DNA from: Serratia silvae | GTDB taxonomy: Bacteria > Pseudomonadota > Gammaproteobacteria > Enterobacterales > Enterobacteriaceae | Direction of reading: 5' to 3' | DNA length: 64,000 nucleotides | Assembly: GCF_023282985.1 (NCBI RefSeq) | Contig: NZ_JAGQDC010000013.1 | Coordinates: 1 to 64,000 of the forward strand | Shown: positions 12,354 through 23,538 of the stretch, in pieces | How positions within the stretch are numbered: position 1 is the first letter of the stretch | Layout: each line of letters starts with the position of its first letter | The notes under the pieces: generated by a model | Databases searched by the model: none | What the model saw: only the letters and a program-made list of their open reading frames with translations | What the model was told of the DNA's origin: nothing | Position numbers and translations under genes: made by a program

Positions 12354-14804
12354 ATGAGCGAGTCCCCCAAAAAACCTCTAGCTGGTTTCGCCTGCTCCAG
12401 GCGAAAGCTGGTTAAAAACAGTGCTATTGGCGGGCTTGCGCTCGCCGTTGGTGGCGTTTCCTTACCTTTTAGCCGTCGTGCCAGCGCCGAAAGTTCTCCC
12501 GCACCAGCCCTTGCCAAACCCGAAGAAAAAGTGGTGTGGAGTGCCTGTACCGTCAACTGCGGTAGCCGTTGCCCGCTGCGGATGCATGTGGTCGACGGTA
12601 TGATCAAATATGTCGAAACTGATAATACTGGCAACGACGAGTACCAAGAGTTGCATCAGGTTCGTGCCTGCCTGCGTGGGCGCTCAATGCGCCGCCGCGT
12701 GTATAACCCGGACCGCCTGAAGTACCCCATGCTGCGCGTGGGCAAGCGGGGCGAAGGAAAATTCAAGCAGATAAGCTGGGATGAAGCCTACACGCTGATC
12801 GCCGACAACATGAAGCGCATCATCAAAGACTATGGCAATGAAGCCATCTATTTGAACTACGGCACCGGCACCTTGGGGGGCACGGTCACCCGTTCCTGGC
12901 CACCGGGGTCTACGCTGATCGCTCGCCTGATGAACTGCTGCGGTGGCTATCTGAACCACTACGGTGACTACAGCACTGCGCAGATCGCCATGGGGCTGAA
13001 TTATACCTACGGTGGTTGGGCCGACGGTAACAGCCCGACGGATATTGAAAACAGCAAGCTGGTGGTGCTGTTCGGCAATAACCCAGGTGAAACCCGCATG
13101 AGCGGCGGTGGGGTAACTTACCTGCTGGAGCAGGCACGTGAGCGTTCGAATGCGCGCATGATTGTGATCGATCCGCGCTATACCGATACCGCCGCGGGCA
13201 GAGAAGACGAGTGGATCCCAATCCGTCCTGGCACCGATGCGGCACTGGTTGCCGGGTTGGCGCATGTGTTGATCCGCGAGAATTTGGTCGACCAGCCGTT
13301 CCTGGATAAATACTGCGTCGGTTATGACGAGAAAACGTTACCTACCGGGGCACCGGCCAATGGGCACTATAAAGCCTACATCCTGGGCCTGGGTGATGAT
13401 GGCATTGAGAAAACGCCTGCCTGGGCCTCAAAAATTACCGGCATCCCGGTCGAACGCATCGTTAAACTGGCACGCGAAATTGGCAGTACCAAACCGGCAT
13501 TTATTTCCCAAGGCTGGGGGCCGCAGCGCCATGCCAACGGTGAGTTGACCTCACGCGCCATCGCCATGTTGCCGATCCTCACCGGTAATGTCGGGATCCA
13601 TGGCGGTAACACGGGGGCGCGTGAAGGATCCTACAGCCTGCCGTTTGTTCGGATGCCGACGTTGGAGAATCCGGTTAAAACCAGCATCTCCATGTTCATG
13701 TGGACTGATGCCATTCTGCGCGGGCCGGAAATGACCGCCAAGCGTGATGGTGTGCAGGGCAAGGACAAGCTGGACGTGCCGATCAAGTTTATCTGGAACT
13801 ACGCCAGTAACTGCCTGATTAACCAGCACTCAGAAATCAACCGTACCCATGACATTCTGCAAGACGAGAAGAAGTGCGAGATGATTGTGGTGATTGATAA
13901 TCACATGACCTCGTCGGCGAAATATGCCGATCTGGTGTTGCCAGATTGCACCGCCTCTGAGCAGATGGATTTTTGTCTGGATGCCTCCAGCGGCAATATG
14001 GGCTACGTCATCTTCGCCGATCAGGCGATCAAACCGCAGTTTGAATGTAAGAACATTTATGACATGACCAGCGAGATTGCCCGGCGTATGGGGGTTGAGC
14101 AGGCTTTCACCGAGGGGCGGACTCAGGAAGAGTGGCTGCGTCACCTTTATCAGCAATCCCGGGAAGCCATTCCGGCGCTACCGGAGTTTGAACAGTTCCT
14201 CAAGCAAGGCATTTTCAAGCAGCGCGATCCTGATGGCCACCATGTGGCTTACAAAGCATTCCGGGCCGATCCGCTGTCTAATCCGCTGAAAACGCCTTCA
14301 GGCAAGATCGAGATTTATTCTGCCCAACTGGCGGAGCTGGCAGCGACTTGGGAATTATCTAAGGATGACGTTATCGATCCGTTGCCAGTGTATGCGGCCG
14401 GTTTTGAAAGCCTGGACGATCCATTGAGTAGCAAGTACCCGTTACAGATGACCGGATTCCACTACAAAGCTAGAACCCACTCCACTTACGGTAACGTCGA
14501 CGTGCTGAAGGCCGCTTGCCGCCAGGAGATGTGGATCAACCCGATCGATGCACAATCTCGCGGGATAGCCAACGGCGACCTGATCCGCATTTATAACGAG
14601 CGGGGTGAGGTACGCATCAATGCCAAGGTGACGCCGCGTATGTTGCCGGGCGTGGTAGCTATGGGCGAAGGAGCCTGGTATGCGCCAGACGGTAGCCGCA
14701 TCGATCATGCTGGCAGTATCAACGTGCTGACTACCCAGCGTCCGTCGCCGCTGGCCAAGGGCAATCCTTCTCACACTAATCTGGTCCAGGTCGCCAAACT
14801 TTAA
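12354..14804 (+). CDS. dmsA: Anaerobic dimethyl sulfoxide reductase, catalytic subunit A
   Basis: DmsA reduces DMSO and related N- and S-oxides in the periplasm using electrons from menaquinol through DmsC and DmsB. The 816-residue product has the Tat motif SRRKLVK (Arg16-Arg17) with likely cleavage after a signal ending ASA near residue 45. The CTVNCGSRCPLRMHVVDG cluster region follows, and the probable Mo ligand is Ser207 in DYSTAQI. Stretches such as CCGGYLNHYGDYSTAQI, NYTYGGWADGNSP and AACRQEMWINP match E. coli DmsA closely. It lies 210 bases after its paralogue, with its own FNR-like site, and dmsB starts 10 bases later. The Shine-Dalgarno is weak. Confidence 0.93.
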   Translation: MSESPKKPLAGFACSRRKLVKNSAIGGLALAVGGVSLPFSRRASAESSPAPALAKPEEKVVWSACTVNCGSRCPLRMHVVDGMIKYVETDNTGNDEYQELHQVRACLRGRSMRRRVYNPDRLKYPMLRVGKRGEGKFKQISWDEAYTLIADNMKRIIKDYGNEAIYLNYGTGTLGGTVTRSWPPGSTLIARLMNCCGGYLNHYGDYSTAQIAMGLNYTYGGWADGNSPTDIENSKLVVLFGNNPGETRMSGGGVTYLLEQARERSNARMIVIDPRYTDTAAGREDEWIPIRPGTDAALVAGLAHVLIRENLVDQPFLDKYCVGYDEKTLPTGAPANGHYKAYILGLGDDGIEKTPAWASKITGIPVERIVKLAREIGSTKPAFISQGWGPQRHANGELTSRAIAMLPILTGNVGIHGGNTGAREGSYSLPFVRMPTLENPVKTSISMFMWTDAILRGPEMTAKRDGVQGKDKLDVPIKFIWNYASNCLINQHSEINRTHDILQDEKKCEMIVVIDNHMTSSAKYADLVLPDCTASEQMDFCLDASSGNMGYVIFADQAIKPQFECKNIYDMTSEIARRMGVEQAFTEGRTQEEWLRHLYQQSREAIPALPEFEQFLKQGIFKQRDPDGHHVAYKAFRADPLSNPLKTPSGKIEIYSAQLAELAATWELSKDDVIDPLPVYAAGFESLDDPLSSKYPLQMTGFHYKARTHSTYGNVDVLKAACRQEMWINPIDAQSRGIANGDLIRIYNERGEVRINAKVTPRMLPGVVAMGEGAWYAPDGSRIDHAGSINVLTTQRPSPLAKGNPSHTNLVQVAKL

Positions 14805-14814
14805 GGAGTAGCTG

Positions 14815-15432
14815 ATGACTACGCAATATGGATTCTACATTGATTCAAGTCGTTGCACCGGCTGCAAAACCTGCGAGTTGGCCTGCAAAGACTATAAAAA
14901 CCTGACGCCGGACGTCAGTTTCCGTCGCATCTATGAGTATGCCGGGGGCGATTGGCAGCAGGACGGCGATAGCTGGCACCAGAATGTATTTGCCTATTAC
15001 CTGTCTATCGCCTGTAACCATTGCGAAGATCCCGCCTGCACCAAAGTGTGCCCAAGCGGTGCCATGCATAAGCGGGAAGACGGCTTTGTGGTGGTGAACG
15101 AAGAGGTGTGTATCGGCTGCCGTTACTGCCATATGGCTTGTCCATACGGCGCACCGCAGTACAACGAAGCGAAGGGGCATATGACCAAGTGCGATGGTTG
15201 TTATGAGCGCGTCGCCGTTGGCCAAAAGCCGATTTGTGTCGAATCCTGCCCGCTGCGAGCCCTGGATTTTGGCCCGATAGACGAACTGCGTAAACAACAT
15301 GGCACCCTGGCGCAAGTGGCACCGTTACCGGCCGCGCATTTCACCAAACCGTGCATTGTACTGAAACCTAACGCCAACAGCCGCCCGAGTGGTGACACTA
15401 CCGGCCATCTGGCTAATCCGAAGGAGGTTTAA
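14815..15432 (+). CDS. dmsB: DMSO reductase iron-sulfur subunit B
   Basis: DmsB is the electron-transfer subunit that links the DmsC membrane anchor to the catalytic subunit. The 205-residue product is identical in length to E. coli DmsB. It has four ferredoxin-type cysteine groups: CTGCKTCELAC, CNHCEDPACTKVCP, CIGCRYCHMACP, and CDGC with a later CVESCP. AAGGAG precedes the ATG, and the gene follows dmsA by 10 bases. It is the only B subunit in the locus, so it presumably serves both catalytic subunits. Confidence 0.97.
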   Translation: MTTQYGFYIDSSRCTGCKTCELACKDYKNLTPDVSFRRIYEYAGGDWQQDGDSWHQNVFAYYLSIACNHCEDPACTKVCPSGAMHKREDGFVVVNEEVCIGCRYCHMACPYGAPQYNEAKGHMTKCDGCYERVAVGQKPICVESCPLRALDFGPIDELRKQHGTLAQVAPLPAAHFTKPCIVLKPNANSRPSGDTTGHLANPKEV

Positions 15433-15433
15433 A

Positions 15434-16294
15434 ATGGGAACGGGATGGCATGAATGGCCGCTGATGGTATTCACCGTATTAGGGCAGTTTGTGGTGGGTG
15501 GCATCATCGTAATGGGGTTGGCGTTGATCGCCGGTAATCTGACCGATCGCCAGAGCAAGGCGGTACACGGTTCTATGTTTTTCCTGTGGTTGCTGATGGG
15601 GATCGCCTTTATCGCCTCCGTGATGCACCTGGGGACGCCGATCAGGGCCTTTAACTCGCTCAATCGCATCGGTGAGTCGGCGTTGAGTAACGAGATCGCC
15701 AGCGGTTCGGTATTTTTTGCGGTAGGTGGCCTCTATTGGCTGCTGGCCATGTTGAAAAAAATGCCGCAGGCGCTGGGTAAAGTCTGGCTGGTGGTCACCA
15801 TGGTGCTGGGCCTGCTGTTTGTCTACGCCATGACGCGTGTCTATCAGATCGATACCGTACCGACCTGGCATAACGGTTACACCACACTGAACTTCTTCCT
15901 GTCGGTGTTTATCGGCGGCCCGTTGTTGGGTGTATTGCTGCTGCGGGCGGCCGGTTTGCAAGTGGCTGGCCGTGGTCAACTGATGATGATCAGCGTGCTG
16001 GCGCTGCTGCTTAGCCTGTGTTCGGCGCTGTTGCAGGGCAGTGAGTTGGCCACCATCAGCAGCTCGGTACAGCAGGCGTCGGCGCTGATCCCGGAATATG
16101 GCCAGCTTATGGTATGGCGGCTGGTATTGCTGGTTCTCGGCCTGGGTTGCTGGATTTGCCCGCAGTTGCGCCGTGGTAACGCCAGTGTGATGGGGTTGAC
16201 CTTGGGCTTTGTGTTAGTCTTTGCCGGTGAGTTGATTGGCCGTGGCGTATTCTACGGCCTGCATATGACCGTTGGCATGGCCGTGGCTGGCTAA
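15434..16294 (+). CDS. dmsC: DMSO reductase membrane anchor subunit C
   Basis: DmsC is the integral membrane subunit that anchors the complex and oxidises menaquinol. The 286-residue product has about eight hydrophobic segments. It begins MGTGWHEWPLMVFTVLGQ and ends GRGVFYGLHMTVGMAVAG, both family hallmarks. AAGGAGG lies just before the chosen ATG, one base after the dmsB stop. The frame is open upstream inside dmsB, but no family sequence is encoded there. Confidence 0.97.
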   Translation: MGTGWHEWPLMVFTVLGQFVVGGIIVMGLALIAGNLTDRQSKAVHGSMFFLWLLMGIAFIASVMHLGTPIRAFNSLNRIGESALSNEIASGSVFFAVGGLYWLLAMLKKMPQALGKVWLVVTMVLGLLFVYAMTRVYQIDTVPTWHNGYTTLNFFLSVFIGGPLLGVLLLRAAGLQVAGRGQLMMISVLALLLSLCSALLQGSELATISSSVQQASALIPEYGQLMVWRLVLLVLGLGCWICPQLRRGNASVMGLTLGFVLVFAGELIGRGVFYGLHMTVGMAVAG

Positions 16295-16342
16295 CGTTAA
16301 TCTGGGCGCGGCCTGGCTGCGCCCCTGGAGAAGCCCCAAGTT

Positions 16343-16951
16343 ATGATGCTTGAAAAAATTGCCCTGACTGGCCGTGTGCTAGGTGTTTTATTGTATGCCC
16401 CACCGGAGAGCAAAGAGTGCCAGCCTTTACTGGATTCTCTGGCCGATCCGCAGTGGCTGACCGAATGGCCTTATGAAGGCGCTCAAGAGGCCGCAGCCCT
16501 GATTGCTGAGGGTTTGGCTGGAAACCAGTCGGAAACGCTGTCAGAGGCTTATCAACGCCTGTTTGTTGGCCCTCATACGCTAGTTGCTCCTCCTTGGGGG
16601 TCAGTCTATCTGGATAGAGAAAGCGTGCTGTTTGGTGATTCGACGCTGCGCCTGCGCCAATGGCTGCGGGTGAACGGTATCGAAGCCCAGCGCGACCAGA
16701 ATGAACCAGAAGACCATATTGGCACCTTGCTGATGATGGTGGCTTGGCTGGCCGAAGAGAAGCAGCACAAAATGATTTCCGGGCTGATTGCGCTGCACAT
16801 TCTTCCGTGGGCACCGCGTTATCTGGAGCTGCTGCAGCAACATGCTGGACATCCGTTCTACCAAGGCGTGGCGCAGTTGGCACAAATCACGCTGGCAGCC
16901 TGGGCGGAAGAGTGCCCGACACCGGTGCCGAGCCTGGAACTGTATTTCTGA
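16343..16951 (+). CDS. dmsD: TorD/DmsD-family maturation chaperone
   Basis: DmsD-type chaperones bind the twin-arginine leader of DmsA/YnfE/F-type enzymes and hold them until cofactor insertion is complete. The 202-residue product (E. coli DmsD is 204) has the family signatures PPWGSVYLDRESVLFGDST (Pro84 region) and NEPEDH (120-125). In E. coli dmsD belongs to the ynfEFGH operon, not to dmsABC, so its presence here supports a ynf-like organisation. A second ATG one codon downstream is an equally possible start. Its stop overlaps the next start by one base. Confidence 0.92.
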   Translation: MMLEKIALTGRVLGVLLYAPPESKECQPLLDSLADPQWLTEWPYEGAQEAAALIAEGLAGNQSETLSEAYQRLFVGPHTLVAPPWGSVYLDRESVLFGDSTLRLRQWLRVNGIEAQRDQNEPEDHIGTLLMMVAWLAEEKQHKMISGLIALHILPWAPRYLELLQQHAGHPFYQGVAQLAQITLAAWAEECPTPVPSLELYF

Positions 16952-17517
16952 TGAACAACGACCAGCAGTTATCTGCGCAAGGCAATAGCCGACGCCGGTT
17001 GCTGACTGGTTGGCTTGATCGTAATAAAGCCTTGCCGGAGCGGGGGGCGTCCTCTGTGACATTGCCTGTGGTGGCTCGTCCACCTCAGGCTTTGCCGGAG
17101 GCGTTGTTCAGTACGTTGTGCAACGGCTGCGGCAGCTGCGTAAGCAGCTGCCCGTACGGTTTATTGAGCATCGATCAAGGCAAGGCGGTATTGAGCATCG
17201 ATTTCACCGAGTGTGATGTCTGCCGCAAATGCACCACCGCCTGCCAAACAGGGGCGCTGCGTGACAAAATGCCCTGCGACACGCTGCTGCGCCCGCAAAT
17301 CAGCCATAGCTGCCTGGGGCGGCAAGACAGCTGCCGGATGTGTACCATCAACTGCCCACAACAGGCTTTATCCTTCCAGCTTTCTGAAAGTGGTGCCCGC
17401 CAATTACAGTGTGACGATATGCTGTGCAATGGCTGCGGGTTGTGCAAGCTATCCTGCTTTCATGGACATATTTCCTTGGCTGCCTCGGGTGAAAAATCGT
17501 TGCCGGAACAGCTATAA
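16951..17517 (+). CDS. NapF-like 4x[4Fe-4S] ferredoxin protein in the dms operon
   Basis: A 188-residue cysteine-rich protein resembling NapF, the cytoplasmic iron-sulfur protein of periplasmic nitrate reductase systems. The N-terminus SRRRLLTGWL (residues 13-22) matches the NapF start pattern rather than a Tat signal, because no hydrophobic stretch follows. Four cysteine groups are visible: 57/60/63/67, 88/91/94/98, 121/128/131/135 and 159/162/165/169. The last is followed by Phe instead of the usual Pro. Its ATG overlaps the dmsD stop (ATGA-type junction), implying coupled translation. No nap genes are nearby, so a role in maturation or electron supply for the two molybdoenzymes is inferred, not shown. 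Confidence 0.85.
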   Translation: MNNDQQLSAQGNSRRRLLTGWLDRNKALPERGASSVTLPVVARPPQALPEALFSTLCNGCGSCVSSCPYGLLSIDQGKAVLSIDFTECDVCRKCTTACQTGALRDKMPCDTLLRPQISHSCLGRQDSCRMCTINCPQQALSFQLSESGARQLQCDDMLCNGCGLCKLSCFHGHISLAASGEKSLPEQL

Positions 17518-17571
17518 AACCCGTTTTACCCCATTGCTAAACATATTGTGCGATCGCCCATTAACCGCCGA

Positions 17572-17599
17572 TTGACTTTTTTATCGCCAGTGGCATGAT
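17572..17599 (+). promoter_or_regulatory. Predicted sigma-70 promoter of ycaD
   Basis: TTGACT (17572-17577) and CATGAT (17594-17599) are separated by 16 bases, ending 39 bases before the ycaD start. The match is 5/6 and 4/6 to consensus. Confidence 0.5.
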
Positions 17600-17638
17600 G
17601 CGCGCACTCTAGTCTGTCTGTTCGGTTTCAATTTCACT

Positions 17639-18784
17639 ATGTCCGCATATTCTCGCCCAGTGCTAATGTTGCTCTGCGGCCTATTGCTGCTTACGGTTTC
17701 CATCGCCGTTTTGAACACTTTGGTTCCTCTCTGGTTAACGCATGCCCAATTGCCAACCTGGCAAGTAGGGATTGTCAGTTCGTCTTACTTTACCGGTAAC
17801 CTGCTGGGAACGCTGGTGGCGGGCAAACTGATCAAGCGGATTGGTTTTACCCGCAGCTATCATCTTGCCTGTCTGGTCTTTGCCCTCGCAACCGTGGGGA
17901 TGGTGCTGTCGCTGGATTTCTGGAGCTGGGTCGGCTGGCGCTTTTTTGCCGGGGTAGGGTGTGCCTGGATTTGGGTGATCGTCGAAAGCGCGCTGTTGCG
18001 CAGCGGTAATTTGAGTAACCGTGGCCAACTGCTGGCGGCGTATATGATGGTTTACTATCTCGGTACGGTTGCGGGGCAGTTGTTACTAAGCAGTGTTTCA
18101 ACCCAGTTGTTGGATGTGGTGCCATGGGTGACCGCTGTTGTAATGGCTGCCATGCTGCCGATGCTGTTTGCTCGGGTGAATCACCAGGATGACGAGCCGC
18201 AGCAGGCCTCTATCTGGCAGATGTTTAAACGTCGTGATGCTCGGTTGGGCATTAACGGCTGTATTATCTCGGGGATAGTGCTGGGCTCGCTGTACGGCCT
18301 GATGCCGTTGTATTTAAACCATCAGGGGATGAGTGATGCCAGCGTGGGGTACTGGATGGCGCTGTTGGTCAGTTCCGGCATCGTGGGTCAGTGGCCAATA
18401 GGGCGCTTGGCCGATCGCTATGGTCGCCTGCTGGTGCTGCGCATTCAGGTGTTCGTGGTGATCCTTGCCAGTATCGCGATGCTGGGTAACTATGCGATGG
18501 CTCCTGCGTTGTTTATTCTGGGGTGCTCGGGCTTTACCCTGTACCCGGTGGCGATGTCCTGGGCCTGCGAAAAGGTGCTGCCGCATCAGTTGGTGGCGAT
18601 GAACCAGACATTGTTAATGAGCTATACCGTCGGCAGCTTGCTAGGCCCATCGATGACGTCGATGCTGATGCAGAGCTACTCCGATCGGCTGCTGTTTGTG
18701 ATGATTGCGGTGGTGGCGCTGGTTTATCTGGTGATGCTGCTGAAGAAACCCGGCCATCATCACACTCCGTTGGCCGCAGCGTGA
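17639..18784 (+). CDS. ycaD: Major facilitator superfamily transporter YcaD
   Basis: A 381-residue inner-membrane protein with about 12 hydrophobic segments and MFS loop signatures such as [13 protein letters not shown] (residues about 61-73) and [14 protein letters not shown]. It aligns along its length with E. coli YcaD (382 residues), whose substrate I do not know. Conserved stretches include [23 protein letters not shown]. It keeps the E. coli neighbourhood between the dms genes and pflA, although ycaC and ycaMNK are missing here. It has its own promoter-like sequence and a terminator. Confidence 0.93.
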   Translation: MSAYSRPVLMLLCGLLLLTVSIAVLNTLVPLWLTHAQLPTWQVGIVSSSYFTGNLLGTLVAGKLIKRIGFTRSYHLACLVFALATVGMVLSLDFWSWVGWRFFAGVGCAWIWVIVESALLRSGNLSNRGQLLAAYMMVYYLGTVAGQLLLSSVSTQLLDVVPWVTAVVMAAMLPMLFARVNHQDDEPQQASIWQMFKRRDARLGINGCIISGIVLGSLYGLMPLYLNHQGMSDASVGYWMALLVSSGIVGQWPIGRLADRYGRLLVLRIQVFVVILASIAMLGNYAMAPALFILGCSGFTLYPVAMSWACEKVLPHQLVAMNQTLLMSYTVGSLLGPSMTSMLMQSYSDRLLFVMIAVVALVYLVMLLKKPGHHHTPLAAA

Positions 18785-18790
18785 AATACA

Positions 18791-18818
18791 AAACCCGGCA
18801 GATGCGCCGGGTTTTTTG
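18791..18818 (+). terminator. Rho-independent terminator of ycaD
   Basis: AACCCGGC and GCCGGGTT enclose a 6-base loop and run into TTTTTTG. It lies 7 bases after the ycaD stop, between two convergent genes. It may also act weakly on pflA from the other side. Confidence 0.8.
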
Positions 18819-18835
18819 TGCGAGCCGGGAGAGGC

Positions 18836-19576
18836 TTAATAGATCACTTTGTGGCCGTAGCTTTCCAGGATCCCCTTAACGCGATCCATCGTGTCGGCCT
18901 TCGGCGGATGAACGCCGTCCAGCTTGTACTCTTCACCCATCGCGATCCATTTGTGTTTACCTAGCTCGTGGTAAGGCAACAGCTCAATCTTCTCGATATT
19001 GGTCATATCCTTGGTGAATTCACCGAGCAGATGCGTCGATTTATCATCATCAGACCAGCCCGGCACCACTACGTAGCGGATCCAGGTACGTTGATTACGT
19101 TTGGCCAGATAACGAGCAAACTCCAGCGTGCGATGGTTGGAAACTCCCACCAGATTCTGGTGAATATCGTCATTCATCTGTTTCAGATCGAGCATCACCA
19201 GGTCGGTGGTATCCAGCAGCTCATCGATCACCGGGTCGTAACGGCGGACAAAACCGTTGGTGTCCAGACAGGTGCTGATCCCTTCCTTGTGACAGGCGCG
19301 GAACCAGTCGCGGACAAATTCGGCCTGCAGGATCGCTTCACCACCGGACGCCGTTACGCCGCCGCCGGAAGCGTTCATAAAGTGGCGGTAGGCTACGGTA
19401 TCGGTCATTAGCTCTTCAACCGTGACCTCTTTACCTCCGTGAGTGTCCCAGGTATCACGGTTATGGCAGTACAGGCAGCGCATCAGGCAACCCTGGAAGA
19501 ACACGATAAAGCGGATACCAGGGCCATCAACGGTGCCACAGGATTCGAAAGAGTGGATGCGGCCTTTCAAGGACAT
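18836..19576 (-). CDS. pflA: Pyruvate formate-lyase 1 activating enzyme
   Basis: PflA is the radical-SAM enzyme that makes the glycyl radical on PflB under anoxia. The 246-residue product equals the E. coli length. The radical-SAM cluster motif Cys30-x3-Cys34-x2-Cys37 lies in [11 protein letters not shown], and [11 protein letters not shown] is the SAM-binding glycine region. The frame is open five codons further upstream, but [12 protein letters not shown] fits the family and has GGAG 8 bases before it. It is downstream of pflB in the same orientation, separated by 309 bases and a terminator, so it probably also has its own promoter. Confidence 0.98.
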   Translation of the reverse strand: MSLKGRIHSFESCGTVDGPGIRFIVFFQGCLMRCLYCHNRDTWDTHGGKEVTVEELMTDTVAYRHFMNASGGGVTASGGEAILQAEFVRDWFRACHKEGISTCLDTNGFVRRYDPVIDELLDTTDLVMLDLKQMNDDIHQNLVGVSNHRTLEFARYLAKRNQRTWIRYVVVPGWSDDDKSTHLLGEFTKDMTNIEKIELLPYHELGKHKWIAMGEEYKLDGVHPPKADTMDRVKGILESYGHKVIY

Positions 19577-19885
19577 TGCGGGTTTCTCCAAAATTGACTG
19601 TCAAACGCAGTCTAAAATAGGCTGGTAACCGCCAGGCAGGGATCAACGATGTGGCGAAAAAAAGCGCCAGGTAAAACGATTCCTGTTGGCCGGTTACTTA
19701 CCGGATCACTGTTTTGCCAGCTATCCATGCATTATATACCCTTCGCAGAGTAAGCAGCAGCGTAGATATCTGGCAAAACAGACTCAAGACCAGAGTCAGG
19801 GATTACTTAGTAAAAAGGCCGGAATATCCGGCCTTGGTAAGACTTGTTTTGCGGGGCAGAGCGATCCGCCCCGGCGAAACATTGA
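19577..19885. other. pflA-pflB intergenic region
   Basis: These 309 bases hold the pflB terminator (19811-19835) and probably a pflA promoter. A TATAAT hexamer reads on the minus strand at 19732-19737, about 155 bases before pflA, but no good -35 partner is visible. I see no gene; the short open frames match nothing. Confidence 0.5.
19811..19835 (-). terminator. Rho-independent terminator of pflB
   Basis: AAGGCCGGA (19815-19823) pairs with TCCGGCCTT (19827-19835). On the minus strand the stem runs into a T-run (TTTTTAC), 51 bases after the pflB stop. Confidence 0.85.
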
Positions 19886-22168
<2,283 letters not shown>

Positions 22169-22228
22169 TATACACCTACCTTCTAATGTGGATTTCTTTG
22201 TAAACCCGGCGCCGTGCCAGCCAACAGA

Positions 22229-23089
22229 TTAGTGCTTCTGTTCGCCGCCACGCAGATAAATTACCCAGTAAGTCAACCCAACCAGCAAACCACCACCAAT
22301 AATGTTGCCAATGGTGACGGGGATCAGGTTGTCGATGATAAAGTTGCTTACGGTCAGATGAGCGAATTGCTCGGGTGCTGCCCCCACGGCTTGCCAAAAC
22401 TCTGGCGTGGCAAAGTGTTTAACCACAATACCCATAGGGATCATAAACATATTGGCGATACTGTGCTCAAAGCCACTGGCAACAAACATGGCCACCGGCA
22501 GGATCATGGCGAACATCTTGTCCATCAGGCTGCGGCCGGAGTAACTCATCCATACGGCCAGGCAAACCATCAGGTTAGCCAGGATACCCAGACAGACGGC
22601 TTCGATGAAGGTGTGATGCAGTTTATGGTTGGCGGTTTGCAATACATTCAAACCCCACTGGCCATTAGCCGCCATATACTCACCAGAGAACCAGATCAGA
22701 GCGACGAAGAACAGGGCGCCAATCAGGTTGCCGATATAGACGTTTAACCAGTTAAGAGCCAGTTGCCCCCAGGTAATACGCCCGCTGGCTTTGGCAATCA
22801 CGGTCAGTACGGTGGAGGTAAACAGGTCCGCCCCGCAGACGACGACCAGCATTAACCCCATGGAGAAGCAGATACCACCCACCAGTTTGGCGAGGCCGAA
22901 AGGAATGGCGGCGGTGCCGGTGGTCGCTGTGATATAAAAAACAAAGGCGATAGAAATGAACACACCTGCAGTGATCGCTAAATAAAAAGTCGTTAGCGGA
23001 CGCTTGGTGGCTTTATAAACCCCCGCATCTTCGGCAACTTTCGCCATCGCGGCAGGTAACAGCATATCGAAGGGGTTGTCAGCTCTCAC
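22229..23089 (-). CDS. focA: Formate channel FocA
   Basis: FocA is the pentameric inner-membrane channel that exports and re-imports formate made by PflB. The 286-residue product has about six membrane segments. FNT-family signatures include ITATTGTAAIPFG, GNLIGALFF and the pore histidine in SGFEHSIANMF. It is the first gene of the focA-pflB unit, and its upstream region carries anaerobic regulator sites. The start MRADNPFDMLLPAAMAKVAE agrees with E. coli. Confidence 0.98.
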   Translation of the reverse strand: MRADNPFDMLLPAAMAKVAEDAGVYKATKRPLTTFYLAITAGVFISIAFVFYITATTGTAAIPFGLAKLVGGICFSMGLMLVVVCGADLFTSTVLTVIAKASGRITWGQLALNWLNVYIGNLIGALFFVALIWFSGEYMAANGQWGLNVLQTANHKLHHTFIEAVCLGILANLMVCLAVWMSYSGRSLMDKMFAMILPVAMFVASGFEHSIANMFMIPMGIVVKHFATPEFWQAVGAAPEQFAHLTVSNFIIDNLIPVTIGNIIGGGLLVGLTYWVIYLRGGEQKH

Positions 23090-23156
23090 ACTAACTCTCG
23101 CTCTTAAGGGTTATTACAACACACCGAGATACTAGCAAAGCAGTATAGGGTAAAAA

Positions 23157-23170
23157 TTGACTTGGATCAT
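23157..23170. promoter_or_regulatory. FNR-like site in the focA promoter
   Basis: TTGAC-TTGG-ATCAT differs from TTGAT-N4-ATCAA at one base in each half. On the minus strand a -10-like TAGTAT follows at 23129-23134. That spacing suits FNR activation at about -41.5, and focA starts 40 bases further on. Confidence 0.55.
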
Positions 23171-23358
23171 AACGCGCAGAAGTAAAACGGCTTAAAACCG
23201 CAAAATAAGTAAGGGGAATTGACTTATCTTATTGATTTTTGTGCAAAAAATATTTTTTAATGTTTGCAAAAAATTTTGAAGTCAGTGCCGTTTTGGACTG
23301 GGAAGGGTTAAATTTTTGTACTTATTGTCGCTTTTTGATGAATAAGCATTAATTGATG

Positions 23359-23373
23359 GTTAATTAATATTTC
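23359..23373. promoter_or_regulatory. ArcA-like box upstream of focA
   Basis: GTTAATTAATATTTC contains GTTAATTAA, the core of the ArcA-P consensus. It lies about 270 bases upstream of focA. ArcA control of the pfl operon is known in E. coli. Confidence 0.45.
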
Positions 23374-23503
23374 ACGCCGGCGTAACAATTGGTGATTTAA
23401 TTACCCTGTTGGCCGATAAGTGCGCTTTTTTAAAAAAACTTCTACGCCATGATTAGCCCGTTTTATGATCTGCGACCGACTCAAGACTGCTTCTTTGGGA
23501 GTA

Positions 23504-23527
23504 ACGCCGGTAAAATTCTACCGGCGT
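23504..23527. terminator. Hairpin after ycaO
   Basis: ACGCCGGTA and TACCGGCGT are perfect 9-base arms around a 6-base loop, 11 bases past the ycaO stop. No T-run follows on the minus strand, so termination efficiency is doubtful. Confidence 0.4.
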
Positions 23528-23538
23528 ATCAATCAGGC

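Larger units (their letters stand above)
23090..23538 (-). promoter_or_regulatory. focA-pfl upstream regulatory region
   Basis: This A+T-rich 449-base gap lies between the end of ycaO and the start of focA, both minus strand. It contains an FNR-like site near focA and an ArcA-like sequence further upstream (listed separately). The E. coli counterpart holds several promoters controlled by FNR, ArcA and other factors. No gene is seen here. Confidence 0.65.

Noticed and set aside
10453-13390. Recent gene conversion between the two dms catalytic genes
   Set aside because: Protein stretches such as NARMIVIDPRYTDTAAGRED are identical, but the DNA differs at many synonymous sites, which points to selection rather than recent exchange.
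23229-23244. Second FNR-like sequence (TTGATTTTTGTGCAA) upstream of focA
   Set aside because: Only the first half-site fits; the second half departs from ATCAA, and the surrounding region is simply A+T-rich.
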